A stretch of 64,000 bases of DNA from Albimonas sp963977235 (lineage in GTDB: Bacteria > Pseudomonadota > Alphaproteobacteria > Rhodobacterales > Rhodobacteraceae): assembly GCF_963977235.1 (NCBI RefSeq), contig NZ_CAXBOD010000005.1:68649-132648 (forward strand). Reading direction: 5' to 3'. Shown here piece after piece: positions 45,278 through 55,821 of this stretch. Below the pieces are notes generated by a model. The model ran no database searches, was not told where the DNA came from, and saw only the letters and a list, made by a program, of their open reading frames with translations. Position 1 is the stretch's first letter. Every line of letters begins with the position of its first letter. The position numbers and the translations under genes were made by a program.

Positions 45278-46483
45278 ATGAGGATCGCCTTCACCGCCGA
45301 GGACCTCGCTTTCCGGAACGAGGTGCGCCGTTTCTTCGCTGAGCAGCTGCCCGATGACCTTCGGCGCCGCCAGCGACAGGGCTTCCAGCTCTCCGGCGAC
45401 GACATGCGGCGCTGGCAGCGAATCCTCCACGACCGTGGCTGGGCGGCGCCGGGATGGCCGGTGGAGCACGGCGGGACCGGCTGGACGCCGACGCAGCAGT
45501 ACGTCTTTGAAGACGAGACCGGCGCCCATCACGCGCCCGAGCCCAACGTGGTCGCGATCAACCTGATCGGCCCCGTGATCTGGAAGTTCGGTTCCGACGA
45601 GATGAAGGCGCGTTTCCTGCCGCCGATCCTCAAAGGCGACATGCTCGGATGCCAGGGCTTCTCCGAACCGGATGCGGGCTCGGACCTCGCCTCGCTGCGC
45701 ACGCGGGCGGTCCGCGACGGCGACGACTATGTGATCACCGGTCAGAAGATCTGGACGTCGGAAGCGCAGTTCGCCGACCAGATGATCCTGCTTGCACGCA
45801 CCGATCCGGACGTGAAGCCCCAGGCCGGCCTGTCGATGATCATGGTTCCGATGGATGCGCCGGGCGTGACCTTGCGTCCGATACGGACCATCAACTTCGA
45901 CCACAACGTGAACGAAGTCTTTCTGGACCAGGTGCGGGTCCCCGTTCGCGACCTGATCGGCGAGCCGGGCAAGGGCTGGTCCTACGCCAAGTTCCTGCTG
46001 ACGCACGAGCGCACCTACAACGCCCACGTGAATCGCCTGAAGCGGGACCTCGACGACATCCGCGCGCTGGCTGCGCGGCCCGACGCGGCAGGGCGGCGGG
46101 CGATGGATGCGGAGTCCTTCCGCCGCGATCTTGCACGGCTGGAGACGGACGTCATCGCGCTGGACTGGTCGGTGCTGCGCACGCTGCACGGGGACATGGG
46201 GGCTGCGGGGGACTCGGCCGCGTCGTCGCTCAAGATCGAAGGGTCGGAGCTTCAGATCCGCGCCTCGGAGCTCGCGATCCGGGCGCTGGGGCTGCACGCG
46301 ATGCCGCGCTACCGGAACCCCGCGAGCGAACCCTACGGCAATGACATGCCCGCCGATGCGCCGGACGACGCGCCCGGGGTGGTCACCCGATACCTGTATC
46401 GCCGCGCCTCGACGATCTTCGGCGGGTCGAACGACATTCAACGGGCCTTGATCTGGGGCGGCGCCCTGGCGACGCGGCGCTGA
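45278..46483 (+). CDS. Acyl-CoA dehydrogenase, large-subunit type
   Basis: 401 aa, paralogous to the gene at 37275. The signature is GFSEPDAGSDLASLRTRAVRDGDDYVITGQKIWTSEAQFADQMIL; the C-terminus STIFGGSNDIQRALIWGGAL again has FGG where MCAD-type enzymes have YEG. MRIAFTAEDLAFRNEVRRFFAEQLPDD is the usual N-terminal helix. The Shine-Dalgarno is weak (CTGGAGC, about 9 bp). The adjacent small-type dehydrogenase starts 13 bp later, so the two probably form a heteromer. Confidence 0.9.
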   Translation: MRIAFTAEDLAFRNEVRRFFAEQLPDDLRRRQRQGFQLSGDDMRRWQRILHDRGWAAPGWPVEHGGTGWTPTQQYVFEDETGAHHAPEPNVVAINLIGPVIWKFGSDEMKARFLPPILKGDMLGCQGFSEPDAGSDLASLRTRAVRDGDDYVITGQKIWTSEAQFADQMILLARTDPDVKPQAGLSMIMVPMDAPGVTLRPIRTINFDHNVNEVFLDQVRVPVRDLIGEPGKGWSYAKFLLTHERTYNAHVNRLKRDLDDIRALAARPDAAGRRAMDAESFRRDLARLETDVIALDWSVLRTLHGDMGAAGDSAASSLKIEGSELQIRASELAIRALGLHAMPRYRNPASEPYGNDMPADAPDDAPGVVTRYLYRRASTIFGGSNDIQRALIWGGALATRR

Positions 46484-46496
46484 GCGGAGGACGCGC

Positions 46497-47609
46497 ATGG
46501 ACTTCAAACTCTCCGACGACGAGACGATGCTGCGCGACGCGGTCGCGCGCTGGCTGCGCGACGCCTACGGCTTCGAGACGCGCGAGGCCGGGCGCGCCGG
46601 GGATGCGACCGCATTCGCGCGCCGCAACTGGACTGCGATGGCCGACCTGGGCGTGCTCGCCGCGACCCTGCCCGAAAGCCTGGGCGGACTGGGCGCAGGC
46701 CCCGGGGCGATGACGCTGATCGCGGGACTGCTGGGGCGATCGCTGGCCATCGAGCCCTATGCCGAGGCGTGCGTCCTCGCCGGCCGCCTGCTTGAGGCGG
46801 CGCCGGCGGGCGCGCTGCGCGAAGACCTCGCCGCACGACTGATCTCGGGCGAGATGCTGCTGGTTCCTGCGCTATCGGAGACCGCTCACGGCTTCGCGCC
46901 CGAAACTCCCGCGACGCGCGCGCATCGCAGGGCCGCCGGAGTTTCGCTGACCGGACGGAAGATCGCGGTTGCGGGCGGGCATCTCGGCGACGCTCTGCTG
47001 GTCCCCACAGACCTCGATGGCAAGGGCATGGCGATCCTGGTCGTGCCGGTCGACGCGCCGGGCATCGAGCGGCGCGCCTATGAGACCATCGACGGGCGCG
47101 GCGCCGCCGACTTCGCCTTCGCGGACGTGGAACTGGAGGGCGGGTCCGTGCTGATCCCCCCGGGCGCCGCGGCGCCGGCTCTCGCCCTGGCGCTCGACCA
47201 TGCCTGCGTGGCGCTCTGCGCCGAAGCGGTCGGGAGCATGGACGCCGTTCTCGAACAGACCACCGATCATCTGCGCCAGCGCCGCCAGTTCGGTCGCCCT
47301 CTGGCCGAGTTCCAGGTGCTCCAGCACCGGATGGCCGACATGTACGCCGAGGCCGACTTCGCGCGCTCGATGGTGTTCCAGGCCATCGCCGCGCTGGAAG
47401 GTCCCCCCGAGGCGCGCGCCCGCGGCGTCTCCGCCGCCCGCGTGCGCATCGACCGCGCCTCGCACAAGGTCGGCGGAGACGCGGTGCACAACCACGGCGG
47501 CATGGGCATGACCGAAGAGCTCCCCGTCGGTCACCACATGCGCCGACTCATGACGATCCGCATGACCTTCGGCGACACCGACCATCACCTCGACCGCTTC
47601 GCGGCCTGA
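46497..47609 (+). CDS. Acyl-CoA dehydrogenase, small-subunit type
   Basis: 370 aa, paralogous to the gene at 38501. It retains RRQFGRPLAEFQVLQHRMADMYAEADFARSM and HNHGGMGMTEELPVGHHMRR, but not the middle-domain SEPxxGSD signature. The N-terminus MDFKLSDDETMLRDAVARWL is typical of the small partners. GCGGAGGACGCGC precedes the ATG. It lies between its large partner and an enoyl-CoA hydratase, mirroring cassette 1. Confidence 0.9.
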   Translation: MDFKLSDDETMLRDAVARWLRDAYGFETREAGRAGDATAFARRNWTAMADLGVLAATLPESLGGLGAGPGAMTLIAGLLGRSLAIEPYAEACVLAGRLLEAAPAGALREDLAARLISGEMLLVPALSETAHGFAPETPATRAHRRAAGVSLTGRKIAVAGGHLGDALLVPTDLDGKGMAILVVPVDAPGIERRAYETIDGRGAADFAFADVELEGGSVLIPPGAAAPALALALDHACVALCAEAVGSMDAVLEQTTDHLRQRRQFGRPLAEFQVLQHRMADMYAEADFARSMVFQAIAALEGPPEARARGVSAARVRIDRASHKVGGDAVHNHGGMGMTEELPVGHHMRRLMTIRMTFGDTDHHLDRFAA

Positions 47610-47658
47610 TCCCGACGGCGACCCAGGATCGCCGCGCTCCCCAGGAGGAAACGACCCC

Positions 47659-48459
47659 ATGTACGACTTCGTCCAGTCGCTGAAGCTCGACCGCCGGCCC
47701 AACGGGGTGATGACGATCACGATCGACACGCCGCCGATGAACGCCATCACCAAGGCGCAGCACACCGAGCTCGTGCGTCTGATGGAGACGGTCAACCACG
47801 ACCCCGACCTCAAGGTCATCGTGCTGACCGGCGCGGGGACGCGGGCCTTCTCGGCCGGCGGCGACATCAACGACATGAAGGCGGCGCTCGACCCCGCCGC
47901 CACGCCGGCCATGGCGCGGATGATCCACGAGGCGCAGAAGCTGATCTACGCCTTCATCCGCTGCGAGCGTCCGGTGATCGCCCGGGTGAACGGGCACGCC
48001 ATCGGGCTCGGGGCGTCGCTGGCCTTGCTGTGCGACCTCTCCTACGCGGCCGACACGGCGAAGTTCGCGGACCCCCACGTCGCGATGGGATATGTCGCCG
48101 CGGACGGCGGCCCTGTCACCTGGCCGTTCAACATCGGCTTCGCTCGGGCCAAGGAGTTCCTTCTCACAGGCGACTCGATCGTGGCGAAGGAGGCCGCCGA
48201 CTGGGGCCTGATCACCCGTGCGGTTCCCGTCGAGCGGCTCGACGAGGTCGTCTACGGCATGGCCGACCGGCTCGCGGGCGGCGCCACGCAGGCGATCAAC
48301 ATGACCAAGATCTCCATGAACATGGTCCTGCGCAGCATCGTCGAGAGCTCGATCGAGGGCATGGTGGGAATGGAGCTCATGTCCCATGTCTCGGAAGACC
48401 ACGCCGAGGCGGTGAACGCCTTCATCGAGAAGCGCAAGCCGAACTTCACGGGGAGATGA
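47659..48459 (+). CDS. Enoyl-CoA hydratase/isomerase family protein (crotonase)
   Basis: 266 aa. RAFSAGGDINDMKAAL and NGHAIGLGASLALLCDLSYAADTAKFADP form the CoA-binding and oxyanion regions. DPHVAMGYVAADGG replaces the classical PE...PGxGG stretch, the same His-for-Glu change seen in the paralogue at 39673. CCAGGAGGAAACGACCCC precedes the ATG. It is the last gene of the plus-strand arm of cassette 2 and ends 13 bp before a strong terminator shared with the opposing operon. Confidence 0.88.
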   Translation: MYDFVQSLKLDRRPNGVMTITIDTPPMNAITKAQHTELVRLMETVNHDPDLKVIVLTGAGTRAFSAGGDINDMKAALDPAATPAMARMIHEAQKLIYAFIRCERPVIARVNGHAIGLGASLALLCDLSYAADTAKFADPHVAMGYVAADGGPVTWPFNIGFARAKEFLLTGDSIVAKEAADWGLITRAVPVERLDEVVYGMADRLAGGATQAINMTKISMNMVLRSIVESSIEGMVGMELMSHVSEDHAEAVNAFIEKRKPNFTGR

Positions 48460-48472
48460 CGCGGAAGATCGC

Positions 48473-48510
48473 GGCCGGGGGCGGGAGCGTCGCCGCTCCC
48501 GCCCCCGGCC
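48473..48510. terminator. Bidirectional terminator, perfect 17-bp stem
   Basis: 48473-48489 pairs perfectly with 48494-48510 across a 4-base loop. It lies exactly between two convergent genes (stops at 48459 and 48518). No T-run is present on either side, but stem strength and position strongly suggest a transcription end for both arms. Confidence 0.75.
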
Positions 48511-48517
48511 GGGGCTC

Positions 48518-50068
<1,551 letters not shown>

Positions 50069-50072
50069 CAGC

Positions 50073-50912
50073 TCATTCTCCCGCCGTTCGGGCCGCGAGC
50101 GGCGCGGCGGCCGACGCGCGGGTCCCGAGGCGCCGGGTGCCCAGCCTGTCGATCACCGCAGAGCCGACGCCCACGAAGGAGCGGCGCATCCGCAGGACGG
50201 GCAGGGCGGCCAGCGCCGCCATGACGTCGCTCGACGTCGGCGCCTGCGCGTGGTCCGGCGTGAACAGGCGCAGCTCCCCGCGTCCCGACCAGATGCGCTC
50301 GTAGGACCAGCGCATCACGTTCACCACGGGATAGGCCGCGTCCATCGGCCCCTCCGCGCTCTGGATCACCTTCCAGCCGAAGGCGTCGGAGCGGCGGGTC
50401 GCGGCGCGGGCCTTGTCGAGCGCGGCGCCGTCGAGCTCCACCAGGTCGGTCGCGCGCCCTTCGAGCAGCGGCGCGCCGTACTCCGTCAGGGAGAAGGCGC
50501 GGGCGCCGTCCGACTCCTCGATCGGGGTCATCTCGCCCATGATCTTGGCGTGGCCCATGAACTCGCGTCCCGAGATCATCGGCAGCGCGTCCGAGACCCA
50601 CAGCACCAGCATGTAGGGGGCGCGAAGGGTCTCTCCGTCGCCCTCGTGGATGCAGTTCGCGCCGATCAGCGTTTCCGAATAGCTGCGGCCGCCGATGTAG
50701 TCGACGCCGTCATAGGTGATCCGCGAGACCATCACCGAGGCGGGCTCGACCAAACGGAACGCGGAGGGGACCAGCGCCGCCAGCGCGTCCGGGTCCGTCT
50801 CGAACGACAGCGAGACCGTATGGACGCGGGGGATCTCGGAACGGTCCGGGATGCGCGTCGGCCCGAAGACCGCGGGCATCAGGTAGCGTCGGTTGCGGAT
50901 GAAGTCGCTCAT
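50073..50912 (-). CDS. Acetoacetate decarboxylase family protein
   Basis: 279 aa. ATG 50912 has AAGGA about 9 bp upstream. The family core is present: PRVHTVSLSFETDPDALAALVPSAF, then SETLIGANCIHEGDG, then the active-site stretch GREFMGHAKIMGEM with K123 at the Schiff-base lysine position (classical GxPK reads GHAK here). Members decarboxylate beta-keto acids or act as ADC-like hydratases/aldolases on other keto compounds. In this operon it may process a keto acid arising from the beta-oxidation steps. Any N-terminal extension seen upstream belongs to a shadow frame over the SDR gene. Confidence 0.82.
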   Translation of the reverse strand: MSDFIRNRRYLMPAVFGPTRIPDRSEIPRVHTVSLSFETDPDALAALVPSAFRLVEPASVMVSRITYDGVDYIGGRSYSETLIGANCIHEGDGETLRAPYMLVLWVSDALPMISGREFMGHAKIMGEMTPIEESDGARAFSLTEYGAPLLEGRATDLVELDGAALDKARAATRRSDAFGWKVIQSAEGPMDAAYPVVNVMRWSYERIWSGRGELRLFTPDHAQAPTSSDVMAALAALPVLRMRRSFVGVGSAVIDRLGTRRLGTRASAAAPLAARTAGE

Positions 50913-50929
50913 GTGCTTGGTCCTTGAAG

Positions 50930-51628
50930 TCAGCTGATCCAGCCGCCGTTGACGTCGTAGACGCTGCCGGTCACGTAGCTCGCGCCCGGGCCCGCGAGGA
51001 AGCGGACGACCTGGGCAATCTCGTCGGGGTCGGCCATGCGGGCCATCGGCACGACCTGGAACTGGGCGGCGAGCTGCGCCTCGCCCAGGGTCGCGGTCAT
51101 CGCGGTGGCGACCATGCCCGGCGCCACCGCGTTCGCCCGGATCCCGAGCGGCGCCAGCACGCGGCCCAGCGACTTGGTCAGCGCGATCATCGCAGCCTTG
51201 GAGGCGGCGTAGTCGACGGTCGGGCTGCCGAGCTTCCCGGAGATCGAGGCGACGTTGACGATGGCCCCCCCACGCCCCTCGGCCTTGAGCGCGCGCGCCA
51301 TGCGCTGACACAGGAAGAAGGGCGCCCGGGCGTTCACCGCCTGGGTCAGGTCGTAGGCCTCGGGCGTCACGTCGAGGAAGTCCGCGGGGCGGAACACGCC
51401 CGCATTGTTGACCAGCACATCGGGCGCGCCGTGCTCGGCGATCAGCGCCTCCATGACGGCGAGCGCTGCCGGCAGGTCGGCCAGGTCGGTCCGCCGCCAG
51501 GCGCCCGACCAGTCTTCGGGGGCCGGGGCCGCGTCGATTCCGACGATCTCGGCCCCGTCGGCGCCCAGGGCGCGCGCGATGGCCAGGCCGATGGCGCCTC
51601 CGGCGCCGGTGACGAATGCGAGGGTCAT
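50930..51628 (-). CDS. Short-chain dehydrogenase/reductase (SDR)
   Basis: 232 aa classical SDR. The cofactor motif is TGAGGAIGLAIARAL, with an acidic Asp (VGIDAA) after beta-2 suggesting NAD. NNAG, the catalytic Ser in VASISGKLG and the YAASKAAM (YxxxK) motif are all present; the C-terminus is YVTGSVYDVNGGWIS. It may act as 3-hydroxyacyl-CoA dehydrogenase for the cassette, which otherwise lacks that step. It is 17 bp upstream of the acetoacetate-decarboxylase-like gene and 7 bp after the DctM gene. Confidence 0.9.
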   Translation of the reverse strand: MTLAFVTGAGGAIGLAIARALGADGAEIVGIDAAPAPEDWSGAWRRTDLADLPAALAVMEALIAEHGAPDVLVNNAGVFRPADFLDVTPEAYDLTQAVNARAPFFLCQRMARALKAEGRGGAIVNVASISGKLGSPTVDYAASKAAMIALTKSLGRVLAPLGIRANAVAPGMVATAMTATLGEAQLAAQFQVVPMARMADPDEIAQVVRFLAGPGASYVTGSVYDVNGGWIS

Positions 51629-51635
51629 GCGTGTC

Positions 51636-52949
51636 TCAACGATACAGAAGCTGGTTGGGAAGGAAGGTCGACAGGATCGGGAACCCGATCAGGAGGGTCA
51701 TGATCACCACCTCGGCCAGCAGAAAGAGGCCGACGCCGCGGAAGATCGTGGTCAGCGGTATCCGGTCGCCGACAACCCCTTTGACGACGTAGACGTTCAG
51801 CCCGACCGGCGGCGTGATCATGCCGATCTCGAGATACTTGACGATGATGACGCCGGCCCAGATCGGGTCGATGTTCGCCTGCTTCATCAGCGGGTAGAGC
51901 ACCGGCAGCGTCAGCAGCATCACGCCGAGCCCGTCCAGAAAGCACCCCAGCACCAGATAGATGACGGAGAGGCCGAGGATCAGGGTCAGCGGGTCCAACC
52001 CCAGCCCGCCCACTTGCTGGGACAGGAACCGCGGCACGCCGGCGAAGGCGAAGAACCGGGTCAGCAGCATCGCCCCGATCGCCACGAAGAAGATCGAGGA
52101 TGTGCTGACCAGCGTCTCGACCACGCTGCGCCGGAAGGCCTCCACGCTCAGCGCGCCGCGCGCGGCGGCGATAACGAGCGCGAAGATCGCCCCCAGGGCC
52201 GCCGCCTCGGTCGCCGTGGCCACCCCTGCATAGATCGAGCCGACCACCCCCATCACCAGGATCGGCAGCGGCCAGATCTCGAGCAGCGAGGCGAAGCGGT
52301 CCGACCAGCTGACCTCTTCCCTGATCGGGGGCGCGGTCTCGGGCTTCCACATGCTTCGCGCGACCACGAAGACGGAATAGATCACCGCCGTCAGGATTCC
52401 GGGAATGATGCCCGCCAGCAGCAGCGCGCCAATGGAGGTCTCGGTGTACCAGCCATAGAGCACGAACATGATCGAGGGCGGGATCAGCGCCCCCAGGGTC
52501 CCCGCCGCCGCCACCGCGCCGGAGGCCAGCGCCGGATCGTAGCCGTGCTTGAGCATCTGCGGGATCGCCAGCCGCCCCATGGCCGCGCAGGTGGCGAGCG
52601 ACGAGCCCGAGGCCGCGGCGAAGCCGGCGGAGGCGAAGTTGGTCGCGACCGCCAGCCCGCCCGGCAGCCGGCTGAGCCAGAGGCGGGCCGCTTCGAAGAG
52701 ACCGTTGGTCAGCCCGGTATGGAAGGCGATGGAGCCCATGAAGATGAACATCGGCACGGCGCTCAGCGCCCAGCTCGCGCCGAACTCCATCGGCATGTCG
52801 CCGAAGATCGACAAGGTGGCGGACGTCCCGCGCACCAGCATCAGTCCGCCCAGCGACACCGCGCCGAGCGCGATCGCGATCGGGACGCGCAAGGCCATCA
52901 GAAGCAGGAGCAAGGGGATCGCGGACAGACCTACGGCAAGGTTCGACAT
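51636..52949 (-). CDS. dctM: TRAP transporter large permease, DctM family
   Basis: 437 aa. ATG 52949 gives MSNLAVGLSAIPLLLLLMAL, matching the start of the cassette-1 DctM; a longer upstream frame was rejected. Conserved blocks are SAVPMFIFMGSIAFHTGLTNGLFEAARLWLSRLPGGLAVATNF, SGSSLATCAAMGRLAIPQMLKHGYD, GALIPPSIMFVLYGWYTETS and ITPPVGLNVYVVKGVVGD. It works with the DctQ 71 bp upstream and the DctP at 53586. It is nearly collinear with the protein at 42796. Confidence 0.92.
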   Translation of the reverse strand: MSNLAVGLSAIPLLLLLMALRVPIAIALGAVSLGGLMLVRGTSATLSIFGDMPMEFGASWALSAVPMFIFMGSIAFHTGLTNGLFEAARLWLSRLPGGLAVATNFASAGFAAASGSSLATCAAMGRLAIPQMLKHGYDPALASGAVAAAGTLGALIPPSIMFVLYGWYTETSIGALLLAGIIPGILTAVIYSVFVVARSMWKPETAPPIREEVSWSDRFASLLEIWPLPILVMGVVGSIYAGVATATEAAALGAIFALVIAAARGALSVEAFRRSVVETLVSTSSIFFVAIGAMLLTRFFAFAGVPRFLSQQVGGLGLDPLTLILGLSVIYLVLGCFLDGLGVMLLTLPVLYPLMKQANIDPIWAGVIIVKYLEIGMITPPVGLNVYVVKGVVGDRIPLTTIFRGVGLFLLAEVVIMTLLIGFPILSTFLPNQLLYR

Positions 52950-53020
52950 GCGTCTCTCGTCACGGGCCGCGGCGCGCAGGCGCCGGCAGGAAGGAGGGGA
53001 GCGCGCCGGCGGCGGCGCGC

Positions 53021-53578
53021 TCACTCGACTTCGGTCAGGGCGGCGGTCTCGATCTCGCGGAAGGTGGGCTCGCCGCGTCCGGTCACGGCGTACGCCAGGT
53101 CGATCAGGGTCTGAGCCAGCGTGACCAGGAACATCAGTCCGAACGCCAGCGGCAGCAGCCAGCGCGCCGGCCAGACCGGCAGGAGCCAGTCGGTCACGTC
53201 GCGGAATTCGCGGATCGCGGTGGCGTCGAGCGCCTGGTTGAAGACCAGCCAGGAAAGCAATCCGACGTAGACCGCGGCCAGGGCCCCCACCAGCACGTCT
53301 AGCCCCGCCTTGGCGCGGGGCGGGACGCCCATCGTGAACAGCTCCACCATCAGGTGCTGGCGGCGGAGCTGCACGAAACCGATGGGCAGGTAGACCAGCG
53401 ACACCATCAGGTAGGAGGAGACGACCTCCAGCGTGCCCGGGATCGGCGCCGCCAGCAGATACTTGCCGGCCACGTCGAGGGAGACCAGGAACATCAGCGC
53501 CACCAGCGCCAGCCCGCCGAGCGCCATCAGCGCCACGGCGAGCCGGTCGAGCGCGTCGCGAAGGCGTCGCATCCGCAT
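53021..53578 (-). CDS. dctQ: TRAP transporter small membrane subunit, DctQ family
   Basis: 185 aa with four hydrophobic segments: LDRLAVALMALGGLALVALMFLVSLDVAGKYL, SSYLMVSLVYLPIGFVQLRRQHLMVELF, LAAVYVGLLSWLVFNQAL and WPARWLLPLAFGLMFLVTLAQTLIDLAYAV. It is similar to the DctQ at 42159 (shared GKYLL, RR-HLMVELFTM, PPRAKAGLDV). It lies 7 bp after dctP, so these are co-transcribed. Confidence 0.9.
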   Translation of the reverse strand: MRMRRLRDALDRLAVALMALGGLALVALMFLVSLDVAGKYLLAAPIPGTLEVVSSYLMVSLVYLPIGFVQLRRQHLMVELFTMGVPPRAKAGLDVLVGALAAVYVGLLSWLVFNQALDATAIREFRDVTDWLLPVWPARWLLPLAFGLMFLVTLAQTLIDLAYAVTGRGEPTFREIETAALTEVE

Positions 53579-53585
53579 GCCCCGC

Positions 53586-54704
53586 TCAGTCCAGCGCGAC
53601 GCGCGCGTAGATCTCCGACTGGACCCTGGCGCCGAATGCGTCCCACTGCGCCTGCGTCCAGGGCTGCTCGCCGATCTCTTCGGCGATCGCCTGCCACTTG
53701 ACCACGTTCTGCTGATAGCGCGCGACGATGCCCTCGGGGTTCTCCACGCCGCGTTCGCGGGCCGTGGCGAGCACGAGGTCGATCTGCTTCTCCTGGAAAT
53801 CCTTCACCGCCGAAGCGAGCTCCGCCGTCGGCTCGACAACCTTCAGGCCCTTCTCGTTCACGCCGGTTTCGAGCGCCTCGTCGGCGACCTCGAGGTTCAC
53901 GCGGGCGTGGTCGGACATCAACTTGCCCAGGCCGCCGATCCAGCGCTGTCGGTCATCGGCGGACATGCCTTTCCACAGGTCCTGGTTGACGAGCAGCAGG
54001 CCGTAGGAGTTGAAGGTGCCCAGCGACAGGTCGGTCAGGGTCTTGGCCACATCCCACACCTGCACGCCCTTGAGGTTCGACGCGCCGAGGATGGTGCAGT
54101 CGATCTGGCCTCGCTGCATGCCCTCGTAGATCTCGTTGTAGGCGATGTTGACCGTGGTGCCGCCCATCTGGGCGACGAGCTGACTGAGCACGCCGGTGGC
54201 GCGCACCTTCTTCCCCTGCAGGTCCGCGGGCGTCGCCACCGCGTCGCTGCGGCACATGAAGTTGTAGGGTTCGGTCGCGACGTTGATCAGGACTTCGACG
54301 CCGACCCGATCCATCTCCTCGCGGCACTGCGGGCAGTCGATCAGCATCGTCTCGGTCGTCGCCGCGGCGGCGACGGGGGTGTTGTTGCCGGGGAAATCGC
54401 CGATCATGGAGATCACCGGGATCTCGGACGGGGCATAGGCGTAGATGACCACGGCGCTGTCGACGGCGCGGGACTTCACCGCGCTAAGCGCGTTGCCGCC
54501 CGACGCGACGGCCCCTCCGCCGATGATCTGCACCGTGTCCGCCGCCCCCTCCGGCGCGACGGCGTCGAAATAGGCGCGCATCACCTGGTTGTCGCGGTGA
54601 TCGTCAGGCGAGTGGGAGCTGTAGACCAGCTCCGCGGCCTGAGCGCCGCTTGCGGCGGCGGCCGCGACGGCCAGGGCCGCCGCCAGGGTCATCTTCGTAT
54701 TCAT
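53586..54704 (-). CDS. dctP: TRAP transporter solute-binding protein, DctP family, cysteine-tetrad type
   Basis: 372 aa. Signal peptide MNTKMTLAAALAVAAAAASGAQA is followed by AELVYSSHSPDDH. C124-x2-C127 occurs in IDCPQCREEMDRVG; C151 (FMCRSD) and C203 (IDCTILG) complete the tetrad, with spacing identical to the proteins at 25466 and 36098. GKKVRATGVLSQL holds the ligand-binding Arg. ATG 54704 follows GGGAGGAGACGCC; an in-frame start at 54791 would add residues before the signal peptide. First gene of the minus-strand arm of cassette 2. Confidence 0.9.
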   Translation of the reverse strand: MNTKMTLAAALAVAAAAASGAQAAELVYSSHSPDDHRDNQVMRAYFDAVAPEGAADTVQIIGGGAVASGGNALSAVKSRAVDSAVVIYAYAPSEIPVISMIGDFPGNNTPVAAAATTETMLIDCPQCREEMDRVGVEVLINVATEPYNFMCRSDAVATPADLQGKKVRATGVLSQLVAQMGGTTVNIAYNEIYEGMQRGQIDCTILGASNLKGVQVWDVAKTLTDLSLGTFNSYGLLLVNQDLWKGMSADDRQRWIGGLGKLMSDHARVNLEVADEALETGVNEKGLKVVEPTAELASAVKDFQEKQIDLVLATARERGVENPEGIVARYQQNVVKWQAIAEEIGEQPWTQAQWDAFGARVQSEIYARVALD

Positions 54705-55027
54705 GTGGCGTCTCCTCCCTATGGTCCGGCGTCTTTGGGCGCGCCGGAAATCCGGATCTTCGGCGGACGCGGTCAGCCTGCGGCGGCGCATTGGCGCGCC
54801 GCATCTCCTTCGCGCCGAGAAGTCCTCCTTGATCGTCTATGCCTCACACTTTGGGAATTGCGCTGTCAAGCAGAATTTGAAGTTGGTTTCAAAAATGCTT
54901 CGTGATCCAAGGAGCCGCGCCTTTTCCGCTTGCGAGATCTTACAGGTCTTGCCCGGGTGTGCGTCGGTGGGTTCTATGCTCACGTGCGTCTCATATTTCG
55001 AGATGAGTATCCGGAAGGCGACTGGGC
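54705..55027. other. 323-bp divergent intergenic region between TRAP operon and IclR gene
   Basis: No gene was seen. The region includes an AT-richer patch around 54840-54905 with the palindrome at 54876-54893. It must carry promoters for the minus-strand TRAP operon and the plus-strand IclR gene. Confidence 0.5.
54876..54893. promoter_or_regulatory. Palindromic operator candidate TTTGAA-N6-TTCAAA
   Basis: TTTGAAGTTGGTTTCAAA is a perfect 6+6 inverted repeat with a 6-base spacer. It matches the outer arms of the palindrome at 44984-45003. It lies about 170 bp before dctP and 135-150 bp before the IclR start. Its sharing suggests one regulator, probably the TetR at 44237, acts on both arms of cassette 2. 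Confidence 0.6.
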
Positions 55028-55807
55028 ATGAACGGCTCGACCGACGAGGGCCCACCTGCGGCGAACAAGAACGCGGGCACGCAGACGATCCTCAGGATCG
55101 TCGACATTCTCGGCCTGACGGCCAGTCAGGGCGCGCAGGGCGCCTCGACCGCCGCGATCGCAGACCGCCTCGGACTGTCCCGGGCCACGGCCCACCGCAT
55201 GGTGAAGGCTCTGCGCGACGCGGAGCTTCTGCGCCGCGATCCGGTAGACGGTCGGCTCCGCATCGGGCGTCTGGTCTGGGAACTGGGGCTGGGCGCCGTG
55301 ATGGAGATCGAGGACGGGCTCGCCCTTCGCCCGACGGTCGACGCCGTGGCTCGGCGCACCGGGCACACCGCCTATCTGCTCGCCCGCCACGGACTGGACT
55401 CGGTCTGCATCTACCGGGCCGAGGGCCGTTCGGTCCTGCGCGCGATCCCGGTCGAGCCGGGCCAGCGGCGCGCGCTCGGCCTTGGCACCGGTGGCGTCGC
55501 GATGCTCAGCGCCTACGATCCTTCGGAGATCGCGCGCATCGTGCGCGCCCGGAGGGAGGCGTTCGACTCCATCCCCGGCCTGACGGAGGAGCGCGTGATC
55601 GCGCTTGCGATGGCGGCGAAGCCGGACGGGCTGGTGGTCAGCCATGCGAACTTCCTGCCGGGCGTCACCGGCATTGGGCTGCTCGTCCCCTGTCGGCCCA
55701 ACGACCCTCGCTTCGCCGTCACCATCGCGGCTCCGTCCGCCTCCCTCACCGCGCAGGATGAACAGAGGGTGCGGAAGGTCCTGCGCTCGGAGGTTCTGCG
55801 GGAGTGA
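55028..55807 (+). CDS. IclR-family transcriptional regulator
   Basis: 259 aa. HTH: ILRIVDILGLTASQGAQGASTAAIADRLGLSRATAHRMVKALRDAELL. The effector domain shows AYLLARHGLDSVCIYRAEGRSVLRAIPVEPGQRRALGLGTGGVAMLSAYDP, a typical IclR ligand-binding stretch. It is divergent from the TRAP operon at 54704 and probably controls it. The two other IclR genes of the window are only family relatives. A hairpin follows its stop. Confidence 0.88.
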   Translation: MNGSTDEGPPAANKNAGTQTILRIVDILGLTASQGAQGASTAAIADRLGLSRATAHRMVKALRDAELLRRDPVDGRLRIGRLVWELGLGAVMEIEDGLALRPTVDAVARRTGHTAYLLARHGLDSVCIYRAEGRSVLRAIPVEPGQRRALGLGTGGVAMLSAYDPSEIARIVRARREAFDSIPGLTEERVIALAMAAKPDGLVVSHANFLPGVTGIGLLVPCRPNDPRFAVTIAAPSASLTAQDEQRVRKVLRSEVLRE

Positions 55808-55821
55808 CGTCGCCCCGCGAT

